Positions 40,392 through 50,362 of a stretch of DNA of 64,000 nt are shown here, in pieces (the first letter of the stretch is position 1; the number at the start of each line of letters is the position of its first letter). Location of the stretch: positions 1,798,001 through 1,862,000 of the forward strand of contig NZ_JARVZZ010000001.1 of NCBI RefSeq assembly GCF_029846115.1, in the 5' to 3' direction. The notes below the pieces were generated by a model. It was not told where the DNA came from. It did not search any database and saw only the letters and a list, made by a program, of their open reading frames with translations. Position numbers and translations under genes: made by a program. The DNA is from Serratia marcescens (GTDB lineage: Bacteria; Pseudomonadota; Gammaproteobacteria; Enterobacterales; Enterobacteriaceae).

Positions 40392-41195
40392 GTGAGCATT
40401 CCTGCATTTGGTTTAGGTACTTTCCGCCTTCAGGATCAGGTCGTTATCGACTCGGTAAGCACGGCGCTGGAACTGGGCTATCGGGCTATCGATACCGCAC
40501 AGATCTATGAAAACGAAGCGGCCGTCGGCCAGGCTATCGCCGCCAGCGGTGTGCCGCGTGACGAGTTGTTCATCACGACCAAAATTTGGATCGCGAATCT
40601 GGCAAAGGGTGCATTAATTCCCAGCCTGCGAGACAGCCTGGTCAAGCTGCAGACCTCATATGTCGATCTGACGCTGATTCACTGGCCATCGCCAAATGAT
40701 GAGGTGCCTGTCGCGGAGTTTATGGCTGAACTGCTGGAAGCCAAGCGCTTGGGGCTGACCCGTCAAATAGGGGTATCCAATTTCACGGTCGATCTGATGC
40801 AGCAGGCGATTGACGCGGTCGGCGCCGATCAGATAGCGACTAATCAGATAGAACTGTCACCGTTCTTGCAGAATGAAAAAGTGGTGGCGTTCGCACGGCA
40901 GCATGGTATTGCCATCACCTCTTATATGACGCTGGCGTATGGCAAAGCGTTGCAGGATGAGACGATCAAAAGCATTGCCGCACGTCACAATGCGACGCCG
41001 GCACAGGTGGTTCTGGCCTGGGCGTTGAAGCTGGGCTATGCGGTGATCCCTTCCTCGACCAAGCGTGAAAACCTGGAAAGCAACCTGTTGGCACAGCAGC
41101 TGATGCTGAGTGACGACGATATGGCGCAGATTGCGGCGCTTGAAAGCAACGGCCGATTGGTCAGCCCTGAAGGTCTGGCACCCAACTGGGATTAA
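40392..41195 (+). CDS. dkgB: 2,5-diketo-D-gluconic acid reductase B (aldo/keto reductase)
   Basis: 267 residues from a GTG start at 40392, the E. coli DkgB length; a longer frame from 40353 adds an unconserved extension. NADPH-dependent reductase of 2,5-diketogluconate, also methylglyoxal and other aldehydes. Catalytic tetrad segments: [14 protein letters not shown] (Asp, Tyr), FITTKIW (Lys), LTLIHWP (His), and the cofactor-binding [14 protein letters not shown] near the C-terminus. It follows the rRNA operon exactly as yafB/dkgB follows rrnH-aspU in E. coli. Confidence 0.95.
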   Translation: MSIPAFGLGTFRLQDQVVIDSVSTALELGYRAIDTAQIYENEAAVGQAIAASGVPRDELFITTKIWIANLAKGALIPSLRDSLVKLQTSYVDLTLIHWPSPNDEVPVAEFMAELLEAKRLGLTRQIGVSNFTVDLMQQAIDAVGADQIATNQIELSPFLQNEKVVAFARQHGIAITSYMTLAYGKALQDETIKSIAARHNATPAQVVLAWALKLGYAVIPSSTKRENLESNLLAQQLMLSDDDMAQIAALESNGRLVSPEGLAPNWD

Positions 41196-41216
41196 TCTCT
41201 GGACATCACGACGCCA

Positions 41217-41240
41217 GGCGCCCAAGAGGGCGCCTTTTTT
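41217..41240 (+). terminator. Terminator of dkgB
   Basis: GGCGCCC-aaga-GGGCGCC stem followed by six T, touching the 3' end of convergent yafC. Confidence 0.92.
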
Positions 41241-42126
41241 ATCGCTTTAGCCGATCGCTGATAAAATCGATAAAACTGCGCAGGCGGTTACTGACGGCGC
41301 TATCGCTGTAGTACACCGCGTTGATCGGCATTTCGAGTGGCAACGTGTCTTCCAGTAGAAGGGGGACCAGGTCTCCGCGTTTGACGTCTTCATCACTCAT
41401 AAAGTCCGACAGGCAGGCGATGCCGTTGCCGTGCAGGCACAGGTGGCGCTGGGTTTCGCCGCTGTTGGTAGTCAGACCTGGAACGATCTCCAGTTGTCGA
41501 CCATCGGCACAGGTCAGCGGCCAGCGGTTCAGGTTGGGCAGATCGTTGAAGCCGATGCAGCAATGGTGCTCCAGATCGGCTACCGTCTTTGGTGCGCCAT
41601 ACTGCGCCAGGTAGGCGGGGGAGGCCAGGATGCGCCGATAGCTGGCCATCAGCTTGCGCGCTTTCAGCGTAGAGTCCGTCAGTTCGCCGACGCGTATTGC
41701 GATATCCACTTTTCGTTCGATCAAATTGATGAAGTTTTCCGAAGAGACCAGCGATAGCGACATTTCCGGATAGCGTTCACGAAACTCGGCGACCAGCGGC
41801 GTCAACAGATGCAAGACGACCGGCGTTGCGGCATCGACGCGCAGCAGCCCCTGCGGGCGTTGACGGCTTTCCATCAACGCATTTTCCGCTGCGGCCATAT
41901 CGCTCAATACTTTCTGCACCTGCCGAAAGTAGTTTTCGCCTTCTTGGGTCAGGCTGATTTGGCGTGTCGTGCGGTTGAGCAGGGTTACCCCCAGCTTGCT
42001 CTCCAGCTTTTTTACCGTCCGACTGACCACGGAGTTGGCCTGCTGCAGGCGCTCCGCCGCCCGGCTGAAGCTGCCGCTTTCCACTACGGTAACGAAGGTG
42101 ATAAGCTCGTCCGAATTCGCTTTCAT
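41239..42126 (-). CDS. yafC: LysR-family transcriptional regulator YafC
   Basis: 295 residues. N-terminal winged helix (about 1-60; [42 protein letters not shown]) and a periplasmic-binding-like effector domain (about 90-290). The E. coli protein at this position has no settled ligand or regulon. It is convergent with dkgB and divergent from yafD. As a LysR regulator it may act on its own promoter, but I see no clear T-N11-A palindrome that I would defend. Confidence 0.9.
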   Translation of the reverse strand: MKANSDELITFVTVVESGSFSRAAERLQQANSVVSRTVKKLESKLGVTLLNRTTRQISLTQEGENYFRQVQKVLSDMAAAENALMESRQRPQGLLRVDAATPVVLHLLTPLVAEFRERYPEMSLSLVSSENFINLIERKVDIAIRVGELTDSTLKARKLMASYRRILASPAYLAQYGAPKTVADLEHHCCIGFNDLPNLNRWPLTCADGRQLEIVPGLTTNSGETQRHLCLHGNGIACLSDFMSDEDVKRGDLVPLLLEDTLPLEMPINAVYYSDSAVSNRLRSFIDFISDRLKR

Positions 42127-42457
42127 TTTTGCTCCACAGGCAAGCTCTATTCTAAGTTTTTAGCGATTTAGTCATTTAAGCACGTCGGAGCATCCTCGTC
42201 ACCCACATGACCGTGATTGCGCATATTCCTGTTTCCCCGTTTGCATTTTGCTGGCCCTTTCGCATTTTTCACCTCTGCTGCACCACCTTTACACAGCTAT
42301 ACCCTCAGAAGATTGAAATCGCCGCAGACGGCCCCTATAACTGAAAAGGTTATGCCTGTAAAAGCCATGCCCTCTGTGCGGGGCAGGCGTATAATCAATT
42401 CACCGTTGGCGAAGTCTTCATCGCCAGTTTCATGCTAATGGGTAATAGGCGAATCGC
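42127..42457 (+). other. yafC-yafD intergenic region
   Basis: About 330 bases between divergent genes. I see no gene, tRNA, strong hairpin or recognisable operator; it should hold the promoters of both neighbours. Confidence 0.5.
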
Positions 42458-43252
42458 GTGCCGAAACGAACTTATGCAATGAGGTATGTTGCAGGCCAGC
42501 CAGTTGAGCGAATCTTTCCTGGCGCCGTTAACCAGCCGTTGCCGCCAGGGGCGGCGCTGCCGACGACCGGCGCCTTGCGCGTTATGGTGTGGAATATTTT
42601 CAAACAGCAGCGAGCCGACTGGCTTTCGGTGCTGAAAAATCATGGCAAAGATGCGCAGCTGGTGCTGTTGCAAGAGGCGCAAACCACGCCGGAGCTGGTG
42701 AGCTACGCGACCGCCAACTATTTGGCGGCCGATCAGGTGCCGGCCTTTGTGCTGCCGCAGCACCCTTCCGGCGTGATGACGCTGGCGGCCGCTCATCCGG
42801 TTTACTGCTGCCCGCTGCGCGAGCGAGAGCCGCTGCTGCGGCTGTCCAAGTCGGCCCTGATCACCGTTTATCCGCTGTACAACGGCGAGTTGTTGATGGT
42901 GGTGAACATCCATGCGGTGAACTTTAGCCTGGGAGTCGACGTCTACAGCAAACAGCTGGGGCCGATCGGCGAGCAGATCGCCAGCCACCGGGGGCCGGTG
43001 ATCATGGCCGGGGACTTTAACGCCTGGAGCCGCAAACGTATCAATGCCTTGTATGACTTCGCCGGCGAGATGGCGCTGCGCGAAGTGAGTTTCGCCGACG
43101 ATCACCGCCGTAAGGCCTTTGGCCGTCCGTTGGACTTCGTGTTTTACCGTAATCTTGGGGTTGTAGAGGCGTCGGTACTGGTGACCAGTGCGTCGGATCA
43201 CAACCCGCTGTTGGTGGAGTTCCACCCGGAAAAAAACTCCCCCGTCTGGTGA
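42458..43252 (+). CDS. yafD: Endonuclease/exonuclease/phosphatase family protein YafD
   Basis: 264 residues from GTG (E. coli YafD 266). The EEP fold is clear: [26 protein letters not shown] (metal-binding Glu), [13 protein letters not shown] (GDFN) and [12 protein letters not shown] (catalytic DH). Members cleave phosphodiester or phosphoester bonds; the E. coli protein has been linked to bile or stress resistance without a defined substrate. E. coli has yafE between yafD and mltD; here mltD follows directly in convergent orientation. Confidence 0.92.
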   Translation: MPKRTYAMRYVAGQPVERIFPGAVNQPLPPGAALPTTGALRVMVWNIFKQQRADWLSVLKNHGKDAQLVLLQEAQTTPELVSYATANYLAADQVPAFVLPQHPSGVMTLAAAHPVYCCPLREREPLLRLSKSALITVYPLYNGELLMVVNIHAVNFSLGVDVYSKQLGPIGEQIASHRGPVIMAGDFNAWSRKRINALYDFAGEMALREVSFADDHRRKAFGRPLDFVFYRNLGVVEASVLVTSASDHNPLLVEFHPEKNSPVW

Positions 43253-43264
43253 ATCACAGGTAAT

Positions 43265-43293
43265 AAAAAAGCACCCCGAGGGGTGCTTTTTTT
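43265..43293 (+). terminator. Bidirectional terminator between yafD and mltD
   Basis: AAAAAAGCACCCC-ga-GGGGTGCTTTTTTT, with A- and T-runs on either side of the stem. Confidence 0.95.
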
Positions 43294-43303
43294 GTGCCGA
43301 AAC

Positions 43304-44689
43304 TTAGGTGTCCGGCGTCAGCTTGTTGCCGACAAACAGGGTCAACTTCAGACCGGGTTGAAGGCTGTTGCCTTTACCGAGCGTTGAATTCCAACGCATC
43401 ACGTCGTTAATATCGACGCCGTGACGACGTGCGATACTGGCAAGCGAATCCCCTTTACGAACCTGATAGGTGATACTGCTATTACTGCCAGTATTGCTGG
43501 CCACTTGCAGGGTTTGCCCAACTTTTATGGCGCTCTTGGCGCGTAAGTTGTTCCAACTCTGCAAATCGCTGGTCTTAACGTTCAGCCGCTTGGCAATGCC
43601 CGATAAGGTGTCGCCGGAGCGCACTTTATACGAGCTGCCACCGGTCAAACCGCTGTTCTTCGCCAACTGCGTCGTTGGCTGAGTCACGGCGATCTGGCCA
43701 TCGGCCAGCGAGTCTTTCAGTTGCTCGGCATGTCCTTTGGGAACCATGATGTAATGGGGCCCGTTGGGTGCCGTAACGCCTTTTTTGTAGCCAGGGTTAT
43801 ACGCTTTCATCTTGGTGACTGAAAGCCCCGCCATCTCAGCCGCCTGAGTCAGCTGGATCTGCTGCCCGACATCGATACGCGCCAGTGCACGGGTTTCATC
43901 CGTTTTCGGGAGTTTCACGCCGTACTTCTTGCTGTTCTTGATGATGTCGCTCAGCGCCAGCATTTTCGGGACATAGATTGACGTTTCACGCGGAAGCGAC
44001 AGTGCCCAGAAATTGGTTGGCTTACCCTGGCGTTTGTTTGCCTTCACCGCTTGCATCACGCGGCCTTCACCACTGTTATAGGCGGCTACGGTCAGTAACC
44101 AGTCGCCGTTAAACATGCGGTTCAAGCGTTGCATCATGTTCAGCGCAGCGGTTGTCGAGGCGACGACATCGCGTCGACCGTCATACCACTGATTGTTTTT
44201 CAAACCATAATTGCGACCCGTTTGCGGCACGATTTGCCATAGCCCTGCGGCGTTGGCACTTGACGTGGCGTGTGGGTCAAAAGCGCTCTCCACTATGGGT
44301 AGCAGTACCAGTTCCATCGGCATATTACGTTTCTTAATCTGCCCGACTATCCAGTACATGTACGGCTCTGCCCGTAATGTTACATCGTGGAGATAGCTCT
44401 TACTTTTTAAGTACTTTCTTTTCTGATCACGGATCCGGGAATTTTCCGGAACCTCCATCTTCAGCTCGTCGCTAATGAAGTTCCACAGGTCCTGTTGCGC
44501 GGCGGGACTGTTGTTATCCAACCACCGCGCCGAGCTCGCTCGGCCATTTGCTGTGTACTCTCCTGCTTCACCATCTTGACCAGCCGAAGACAAACTCTGT
44601 GCATGCTGTTCTGGCGCCGGTGCGTCCTGCCTGGACGACTGGCAACCCACTAGCAAGACTGAGGCGAGAAATATCGCTTTAGCCTTCAT
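43304..44689 (-). CDS. mltD: Membrane-bound lytic murein transglycosylase D
   Basis: 461 residues from the start at 44689; the 21 codons further upstream would spoil the signal peptide. A lipoprotein signal ends in LLVGC (lipidated C16). The GH23 lytic transglycosylase domain is at about 105-230 (VESAFDPHATSSANAAGLWQIVP, catalytic Glu in ESAF), and two LysM repeats (YKVRSGDTLSGIAKRL, YQVRKGDSLASIARRH) make up the C-terminus and bind peptidoglycan. It cleaves glycan strands to 1,6-anhydro products at the outer membrane inner leaflet. Divergent neighbours as in E. coli. Confidence 0.96.
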   Translation of the reverse strand: MKAKAIFLASVLLVGCQSSRQDAPAPEQHAQSLSSAGQDGEAGEYTANGRASSARWLDNNSPAAQQDLWNFISDELKMEVPENSRIRDQKRKYLKSKSYLHDVTLRAEPYMYWIVGQIKKRNMPMELVLLPIVESAFDPHATSSANAAGLWQIVPQTGRNYGLKNNQWYDGRRDVVASTTAALNMMQRLNRMFNGDWLLTVAAYNSGEGRVMQAVKANKRQGKPTNFWALSLPRETSIYVPKMLALSDIIKNSKKYGVKLPKTDETRALARIDVGQQIQLTQAAEMAGLSVTKMKAYNPGYKKGVTAPNGPHYIMVPKGHAEQLKDSLADGQIAVTQPTTQLAKNSGLTGGSSYKVRSGDTLSGIAKRLNVKTSDLQSWNNLRAKSAIKVGQTLQVASNTGSNSSITYQVRKGDSLASIARRHGVDINDVMRWNSTLGKGNSLQPGLKLTLFVGNKLTPDT

Positions 44690-44760
44690 GTGTGTGTCAA
44701 TGTAGTTGCTTAAAAGACGAGCAATAATACTTTGCTTCGCCAAATAACACAACTAAAAGC

Positions 44761-45516
44761 TTAGAAGTTATCTTTCCGCAGGCGTAATTCGGAAAAAACT
44801 GAATGAAGGCTTTCTGGTGGTGAATTAAAGCCTAATTTCTTTTGTAAATCAGTGTCATGGCAACGTAAAAACAGGTTAATTTTGCGCTCTAATTGCAATG
44901 TGGTCGGCACACTGGCTTGGCCTTTTGCCCTTAACGCTTCAACATGTTGTTGATATGTTTCAATCTCTCGATCTTCTGGCAAAATAGCCCGCGCAAACTT
45001 AAGATTTGAAAGAGTATATTCATGCGCGCAGCAAATTAAGGTGTTATCGGGAAGTTGCGCGAGTTGTTGAAATGAGTCGTACATTTGTTTGGCGGTGCCT
45101 TCAAACAGTCTGCCGCAGCCGGCGGAGAAAATTGTGTCGCCGCAGAACAGATAAGGGGCACTATAGAATGCCACATGGCCCAATGTATGGCCGGGGACGG
45201 CAAAAGTCCTGAACTGGCACCCATCGATGTTAAAGGTGTCGCCGTCACGGACGATGTGATTGGCGCCTTTGTCTGCGGTTTCTTGCGGCCCATAGACAGC
45301 CATGCCGGGATACTGGGCCACGATCTGCGCCACGCCGCCGACGTGATCGTGATGATGGTGGGTCAGCAGGATCGCCGCCGGCACCAGCTGCAGGCGCTGC
45401 AGCGCTTCGAGCACCGGCTGCGCCTCACCCGGATCGACGATAATGCAGCGCCCCTGTCGGTCATCCAATAACCAAATGTAATTGTCCTGGAAGGCGGGAA
45501 TGCTGATAAGATTCAT
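44761..45516 (-). CDS. gloB: Hydroxyacylglutathione hydrolase (glyoxalase II)
   Basis: 251 residues, as in E. coli. It hydrolyses S-lactoylglutathione to lactate and glutathione, finishing methylglyoxal detoxification. The metallo-beta-lactamase metal motif [10 protein letters not shown] lies near residue 52, and GHTLGHVAF and [17 protein letters not shown] supply further ligands. Divergent from yafS, 44 bases apart. It fits functionally with gshA elsewhere in the window, though not in an operon. Confidence 0.97.
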   Translation of the reverse strand: MNLISIPAFQDNYIWLLDDRQGRCIIVDPGEAQPVLEALQRLQLVPAAILLTHHHHDHVGGVAQIVAQYPGMAVYGPQETADKGANHIVRDGDTFNIDGCQFRTFAVPGHTLGHVAFYSAPYLFCGDTIFSAGCGRLFEGTAKQMYDSFQQLAQLPDNTLICCAHEYTLSNLKFARAILPEDREIETYQQHVEALRAKGQASVPTTLQLERKINLFLRCHDTDLQKKLGFNSPPESLHSVFSELRLRKDNF

Positions 45517-45560
45517 GGTGTACCTCTCGTTGGCAACGGCTTGAAAGAAGATAATAAATC

Positions 45561-46280
45561 ATGAAACCAGCCCATACTCTACAAAAGCTCACCGGCCCGC
45601 AGTCCTGGGCCGAGCTGCCGTGGGGGGAGTATTATCGTGAAGCGCTCGAGCGGCAGTTGCAACCCTGGTGGCCAAAGCTGTTCGGTTTCCATCTGCTGAA
45701 GATGGGCATGCTCAGCGCCGAGCTGGCCACGGACAAATGCGCGATTTCCCATCAGGTCAACGTAGGGCTGGAGGGAGAAGGGCTGCAGGTGATCGCCGAT
45801 GCTTATCAACTGCCGTTTGCCGCCAAGTCGGTGGATGCCTGCCTGTTGGCGCATACGCTGTCCTATGCAGACGATCCGCACCGCATGCTGCGTGAAGTCG
45901 ACAGGGTGTTGATCGACGACGGCTGGGTGGTTATCAGTAGCTTCAATCCGTTCAGCCTGCTGGGATTGGGTAAGCTGGTGCCCGGATTGCGTCGCCGTCA
46001 GCCCTATGTCAGCCGCATGTTTACCCAGATGCGGTTGCTGGATTGGCTTAGCCTGCTGAATTATGAGGTGCTGCACCAGGCGCGTTTTCACGTGCTGCCG
46101 TGGCATCGCCAGGGCGGCAAGTTTTTATGCACCCATTTGCCGGCGCTGGGCTGCATGAGCGTGATTGTGGCGCGTAAACGCACTTTGCCGCTGACGCCCA
46201 CGCCGATGAAACTGGGGGCGAGAAAACCGTCTCTCAGCCGCGCGGTGGGCGCGACCAAGAGCTATCGCAAACTGCCTTAG
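45561..46280 (+). CDS. yafS: SAM-dependent methyltransferase-like protein YafS
   Basis: 239 residues (E. coli YafS 240). Class I methyltransferase fold of the UbiE/Methyltransf_11 type, with [20 protein letters not shown] in place of the usual post-motif segments; the glycine-rich motif I is degenerate, so catalytic activity is uncertain. No substrate is known. It overlaps rnhA tail to tail by four bases and is divergent from gloB, the E. coli arrangement. Confidence 0.88.
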   Translation: MKPAHTLQKLTGPQSWAELPWGEYYREALERQLQPWWPKLFGFHLLKMGMLSAELATDKCAISHQVNVGLEGEGLQVIADAYQLPFAAKSVDACLLAHTLSYADDPHRMLREVDRVLIDDGWVVISSFNPFSLLGLGKLVPGLRRRQPYVSRMFTQMRLLDWLSLLNYEVLHQARFHVLPWHRQGGKFLCTHLPALGCMSVIVARKRTLPLTPTPMKLGARKPSLSRAVGATKSYRKLP

Positions 46281-46744
46281 GCTTCCGGTTGGTAACCGAC
46301 GTCTTCCTGTGTCGGCTTACCGGCCGCTTCGCGCGCCAATACGTCACAACGTTCGTTTTCCGGGTGGCCGGCGTGGCCCTTGACCCATTCCCATCTCACC
46401 TCGTGGCGCTGAATGGCCTGATCCAACCGCTGCCACAGATCGACATTCTTGACCGGCTTTTTGTCGGCGGTTTTCCAGCCGCGCTTCTTCCAGTTATGGA
46501 TCCAACTGGTGATGCCCTGACGCACATACTGGCTGTCGGTACTGAGCGTCACGGCGCAGGGCACGGTCAGCGCTTCCAGCGCCACGATCGCCGCCATCAT
46601 TTCCATGCGGTTATTGGTGGTCAGACGAAAACCCTCGCTGAAGGTTTTTTCCGTCTGCTTATAGCGTAATATCGCACCGTAGCCACCGGGGCCGGGGTTG
46701 CCAAGGCAGGAGCCGTCGGTGAAAATTTCTACCTGTTTGAGCAT
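46277..46744 (-). CDS. rnhA: Ribonuclease HI
   Basis: 155 residues, the E. coli length. It cuts RNA in RNA-DNA hybrids. The catalytic acidic residues lie in [15 protein letters not shown] (D10), [15 protein letters not shown] (E48), LSTDSQYV (D70) and the C-terminal NERCDVLA (D134). Divergent from dnaQ with 71 bases between, containing both promoters. Confidence 0.98.
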   Translation of the reverse strand: MLKQVEIFTDGSCLGNPGPGGYGAILRYKQTEKTFSEGFRLTTNNRMEMMAAIVALEALTVPCAVTLSTDSQYVRQGITSWIHNWKKRGWKTADKKPVKNVDLWQRLDQAIQRHEVRWEWVKGHAGHPENERCDVLAREAAGKPTQEDVGYQPEA

Positions 46745-46815
46745 CTCTGGTAGACTCTTCCTATCAGTTTTTAAAAGCCAAGTCTGACATAAACGAGCGC
46801 TGCGAGCACTGCAAT

Positions 46816-47559
46816 ATGATCTCTACAACCACCAGACAGATTGTCCTCGATACCGAAACCACCGGTATGAACAAGCTTGGGGTGCACTACGAAGGGCACC
46901 GCATCATCGAAATCGGTGCGGTGGAGGTGATTAACCGCCGCCTGACCGGGCGCAATTTCCACGTTTACATCAAGCCGGATCGGCTGGTGGATCCGGAAGC
47001 CTACGGCGTACACGGCATCAGCGACGATTTCCTGGTCGACAAGCCGACCTTCGATCAGGTTGCCGAGGAATTCCTCGACTTCATCCGCGGCGGCGAGCTG
47101 GTGATCCATAACGCGGCGTTCGATATCGGCTTTATGGATCACGAATTCCGCATGTTGCAGCAGGGCATCCCGAAGACCGAGACCTTCTGCACCATCACCG
47201 ACAGCCTGCTGATGGCGCGTCGCCTGTTCCCGGGCAAGCGCAACAACCTCGATGCCTTGTGCAGCCGTTATGAGATAGACAACAGCAAGCGTACGCTACA
47301 CGGCGCATTGCTCGATGCCGAGATCTTGGCGGAAGTTTATCTGGCGATGACCGGCGGTCAGACCTCGATAGCGTTCCAGATGGAGGGTGATACCCAGCAA
47401 AACGACGCCGCGCAAGAAATTCAGCGCATCGTCCGCCCGGCGACGGCGATGAAAGTGGTCTACGCCAGCGACGAAGAAGTGAAGGCGCACGAGGCGCGTC
47501 TGGATCTGGTGGCGAAAAAGGGCGGCAGTTGCCTGTGGCGCGGTGCGCCGGCGGAGTAG
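46816..47559 (+). CDS. dnaQ: DNA polymerase III epsilon subunit (3'-5' proofreading exonuclease)
   Basis: 247 residues (E. coli 243). DEDDh exonuclease: [13 protein letters not shown] (ExoI, D12 and E14), [14 protein letters not shown] (ExoII) and [18 protein letters not shown] (ExoIII His and Asp). The C-terminal part (about 190-247) binds the alpha subunit. Divergent from rnhA. The second tRNA-Asp follows about 150 bases later. Confidence 0.98.
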   Translation: MISTTTRQIVLDTETTGMNKLGVHYEGHRIIEIGAVEVINRRLTGRNFHVYIKPDRLVDPEAYGVHGISDDFLVDKPTFDQVAEEFLDFIRGGELVIHNAAFDIGFMDHEFRMLQQGIPKTETFCTITDSLLMARRLFPGKRNNLDALCSRYEIDNSKRTLHGALLDAEILAEVYLAMTGGQTSIAFQMEGDTQQNDAAQEIQRIVRPATAMKVVYASDEEVKAHEARLDLVAKKGGSCLWRGAPAE

Positions 47560-47648
47560 GAGTAACGGCATTTTTGCACGAAAAAAACGCACCGGATGAA
47601 GCTTCGTTGAAAAACTGTGCAAACGGTTCATTTGGTGAGAAAAAGGCG

Positions 47649-47677
47649 TTGACGGAACCGAGAGGCGTCCGTAATAT
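47649..47677 (+). promoter_or_regulatory. Promoter of the second tRNA-Asp
   Basis: TTGACG (47649-47654), 17-base spacer, TAATAT (47672-47677), then GCGCCTCGTTCCCC, a GC-rich discriminator typical of stable RNA promoters. Confidence 0.85.
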
Positions 47678-47709
47678 GCGCCTCGTTCCCCCGCAAGAGG
47701 GAATGGCGC

Positions 47710-47786
47710 GGAGCGGTAGTTCAGTTGGTTAGAATACCTGCCTGTCACGCAGGGGGTCGCGGGTTCGAGCCCCGTCCGTTCCGCCA
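47710..47786 (+). tRNA. aspV: tRNA-Asp(GUC), stand-alone copy
   Basis: 77 nt, identical to the tRNA-Asp at 40102-40178, anticodon GUC. Position downstream of dnaQ matches E. coli aspV, a known site of accessory DNA; here accessory genes begin right after it. Confidence 0.98.
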
Positions 47787-47795
47787 CTATTCAGA

Positions 47796-47825
47796 AGTCC
47801 TGAGTTAGCGATAACTCGGGGCTTT
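47796..47825 (+). terminator. Terminator of the second tRNA-Asp
   Basis: AGTCCTGAGTTA-gcga-TAACTCGGGGCT, an imperfect stem with G-U pairs, followed by TTG; weaker T-run than the rRNA operon terminator. Confidence 0.7.
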
Positions 47826-47892
47826 GTCGTTTCTGCTCTCTGAAAAACGGTGCGGCCCAATAAAAGGGACCGGCGGACCGGCCCCTTATTCC

Positions 47893-50133
47893 TCAGAACA
47901 ACACCGAGTAGTTCAAACCGAAGGTGCGTCCGCGGCCTTTATAGCTGTACAGCTCAGGCGAGCCGTAGGTCGGGCTGTACAGGATCGGCGCGCGTTGGCC
48001 CCAAACGGTGGTGTACTGCTTGTCCAGCAGGTTTTCCACGCTGAAGCTGATTTTCCCCACCGGCAGGCTATAGCTGCCGAGAAAATCGAGGGTGTTGTAG
48101 CCATCGATCTTGCGGCCCTGAGTGGAGTTGGCCTTGGTGTAATCGCCGTCGTCCGACACGTCGAAGGTTTGCTGCGACTGTAAGCGCAGATTCCAGTCGC
48201 CCGGCGCCCAGCCGACATAAGCGGTGACTTTCGATGGGCTGGCGGTATCCACCACCAACTTCTTCCATTCGCCGTTGACCTTGGTTTCGGAACGGATAAC
48301 GTTGAAGTTGGTGCCGGCGCTCCAGTCGCTGTCTTCAAAGAAATAATCCACCGCGCCTTCCACCCCGTAGATGCGGCGCTTGTCCGCATTGACGTTGATG
48401 GTCATGTCGGTTTTGTTGATGGCGATGCTCTTGTCGGACAGCGAGTAGTAGGCGGCGATTTGCGTGCGGAGGTTATCGCCGGTATAGCGCCAGCCCAACT
48501 CGTAGGCATTGACCTTGATGCCTTCCAGCTTGGAATCGCCGACGTTGACGCTCTTCAGCAACTGGTAATGGCCGCCGTTCAACGCGTAGGTGCCGTTGCC
48601 GTAATATTTGCCCGGATCCGGGATCTCGAAGCCCTGAGAGAAGTTGAACCAGGTTTGCTGGCGATCGGTCAGGTGCGCCAACAGGCCGGCATTAAACAGC
48701 GCGTTGTTGTAGTCGGTTTTCCCTCCCGGTATCGCGTCGGCAGAAGTCGCGGCGCCGGTGGCGATCGCCTGCTGTTGGTTATAGCCGACGAAGTCGTCAA
48801 TCTTGTTTTCGGTGTATTGGTAACGCACGCCGCCGCTCAGGGTGAAGATCGGGTTGATATCGTAGCTGGCCTGCAGGAACGACGCCAGGTTGCTGGTGGT
48901 ATAGCTCGGATAGCGGCCGGTGCTGTAAGCGTTCTCCAGCGTCATGCCGCCGGACTGTTGGGCCTTCGCCAGGTTGAAAAACTGTTGGTTGGCGTTGAAG
49001 CTCTCATGCTCGGCGTCGATGCCGTAAGTCAGCGTCAGCGCATCGACAGGCTTGCTGTTTAACGTCAGCTTGCCGCCGTAGAAATCGGTTTTTTGCTGCG
49101 AAGCGCCAATGCTGCTGACGTAATAGTCCGGCGCTTTGCCCGCCAGCGTCGGGAATGGGTAGAAGGTCAAGGTTTCGTCGCGGTAGTAGACCTGCGCCAC
49201 CAAATCCTGGCCAAGGAAATCGGTGTTGGAATACTGCAGGTTGATCAGATGGCGTTCGGTGCCGGGGATGCGGTCGGAATTTAAGTTGCCGCTGTTGTAT
49301 GCCTTGGCGCCGCCCGTCACCGCCGCGAAGTTTTCCCCCAGGAACAGGCCGTGGTCGCCGTCGGATTGGCTTTTGTAGTATTGGGTGGTCAGCTGCAGCT
49401 GTTGATGATCGTCGATGTTGAGGGTGCCGGTGCCCATCACGTCAAGGCGATCGGAATACTGCAGGCCGGTTTGGGTATTGTCGATCAGTACCTCATTGCC
49501 TTTGCCGTCGTACCAGCCGCCATAGCGCTGGTAAGAAACGGACAGGCGCCCCGAGGCGTTGTCGTTGCCGCCGCTGACCGCCGCCGCCACGTTCTCGTCG
49601 TGATCGTTATGGCCGCCAAAGCCGGTTTTACCGCCGATCTGCAACTCGACCTGCTGTTCCCGTTGCCCCTTTTTGGTGACGATGTTGATCAGGCCGCCGG
49701 TGCTGCCACCGCCGTACAGCGAAGTCGCGCCGGAAATCACCTCAATATGATCGATATTGAACGGATCGATCGAATCCAACTGGCGGCTGTCGCTGCGCGA
49801 TGAATTCAGGCGTACGCCGTCGATCATCACCATCATCGAACGGCCGCGCATATTCATACCATAGTTGGTGCGGCCCTGGCCGCTGACGTCCATGCCGGGG
49901 ATCAGCTGCGCCAACATGTCTTTGATCTCTTTACCGCCCTGAACCTGCTGTTCAATCTCCTGGCTTTCGATGACCCAAGTGGTCTGCGCCATTTCCGCCA
50001 CGCTGCGGTGCGAACGGCTGGCGGAGACCACCAACTGCTCTTCGTTGCCGGCTTTCTGATCTTCTGCCCAAGCCGCCGGCGCAAGCATTGCCAGCAGACA
50101 AGGGTTCAATACCCAAAGGTGTTTGCGTTTCAT
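47893..50133 (-). CDS. TonB-dependent ferric-siderophore receptor, IutA (aerobactin) family
   Basis: 746 residues. Signal peptide MKRKHLWVLNPCLLAMLAPAAWA, TonB-box region (EEQLVVSASRS), plug domain to about residue 155 (NYGMNMRGRSMMVMIDGVR, GGGSTGGLINIVTKKGQ), then a 22-strand barrel ending in YKGRGRTFGLNYSVLF. Long stretches match IutA of E. coli as I recall it (AEMAQTTWVIE, DSRQLDSIDPFNIDHIEVISGAT, YTENKIDDFVGY). It imports a ferric hydroxamate such as aerobactin. No iucABCD synthesis genes flank it, so uptake may be of a siderophore made elsewhere or by other cells. A Fur-like site lies 38 bases upstream. Confidence 0.88.
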   Translation of the reverse strand: MKRKHLWVLNPCLLAMLAPAAWAEDQKAGNEEQLVVSASRSHRSVAEMAQTTWVIESQEIEQQVQGGKEIKDMLAQLIPGMDVSGQGRTNYGMNMRGRSMMVMIDGVRLNSSRSDSRQLDSIDPFNIDHIEVISGATSLYGGGSTGGLINIVTKKGQREQQVELQIGGKTGFGGHNDHDENVAAAVSGGNDNASGRLSVSYQRYGGWYDGKGNEVLIDNTQTGLQYSDRLDVMGTGTLNIDDHQQLQLTTQYYKSQSDGDHGLFLGENFAAVTGGAKAYNSGNLNSDRIPGTERHLINLQYSNTDFLGQDLVAQVYYRDETLTFYPFPTLAGKAPDYYVSSIGASQQKTDFYGGKLTLNSKPVDALTLTYGIDAEHESFNANQQFFNLAKAQQSGGMTLENAYSTGRYPSYTTSNLASFLQASYDINPIFTLSGGVRYQYTENKIDDFVGYNQQQAIATGAATSADAIPGGKTDYNNALFNAGLLAHLTDRQQTWFNFSQGFEIPDPGKYYGNGTYALNGGHYQLLKSVNVGDSKLEGIKVNAYELGWRYTGDNLRTQIAAYYSLSDKSIAINKTDMTINVNADKRRIYGVEGAVDYFFEDSDWSAGTNFNVIRSETKVNGEWKKLVVDTASPSKVTAYVGWAPGDWNLRLQSQQTFDVSDDGDYTKANSTQGRKIDGYNTLDFLGSYSLPVGKISFSVENLLDKQYTTVWGQRAPILYSPTYGSPELYSYKGRGRTFGLNYSVLF

Positions 50134-50170
50134 CGTTATTTCCCAGGTGATATTGTTATTACTCTATTTT

Positions 50171-50185
50171 TGAGAATGATTCTTT
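50171..50185 (-). promoter_or_regulatory. Fur-type box between the receptor and the siderophore-interacting protein genes
   Basis: TGAGAATGATTCTTT fits the 7-1-7 Fur palindrome tgATAATnATTATCA in 11 or so positions; the AGAAT-g-ATTCT core is exact. Placed to repress the receptor gene and possibly the divergent reductase gene under iron-replete conditions. Confidence 0.7.
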
Positions 50186-50362
50186 TATCAATAACGTTTC
50201 TTGTTATCAATAAAATCATGATATGATTTTTTGCGATACATTAACGTAATTAATTGGTTTTATTAACATTTTACCCGCTGCACGATCGAGCACCCCACGC
50301 CGTCAACACGGCAGCCGATCGGCCATACGCACAAGCGACAGCGTTGCCGGAGAATCGAGAAC

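Noticed and set aside
47796..47892. Duplicate tRNA-Asp 3' end or att site marking an integrated island after aspV
   Set aside because: I found no second copy of the tRNA 3' end further right and no integrase, so a tRNA-targeted integration event is not supported within the window.
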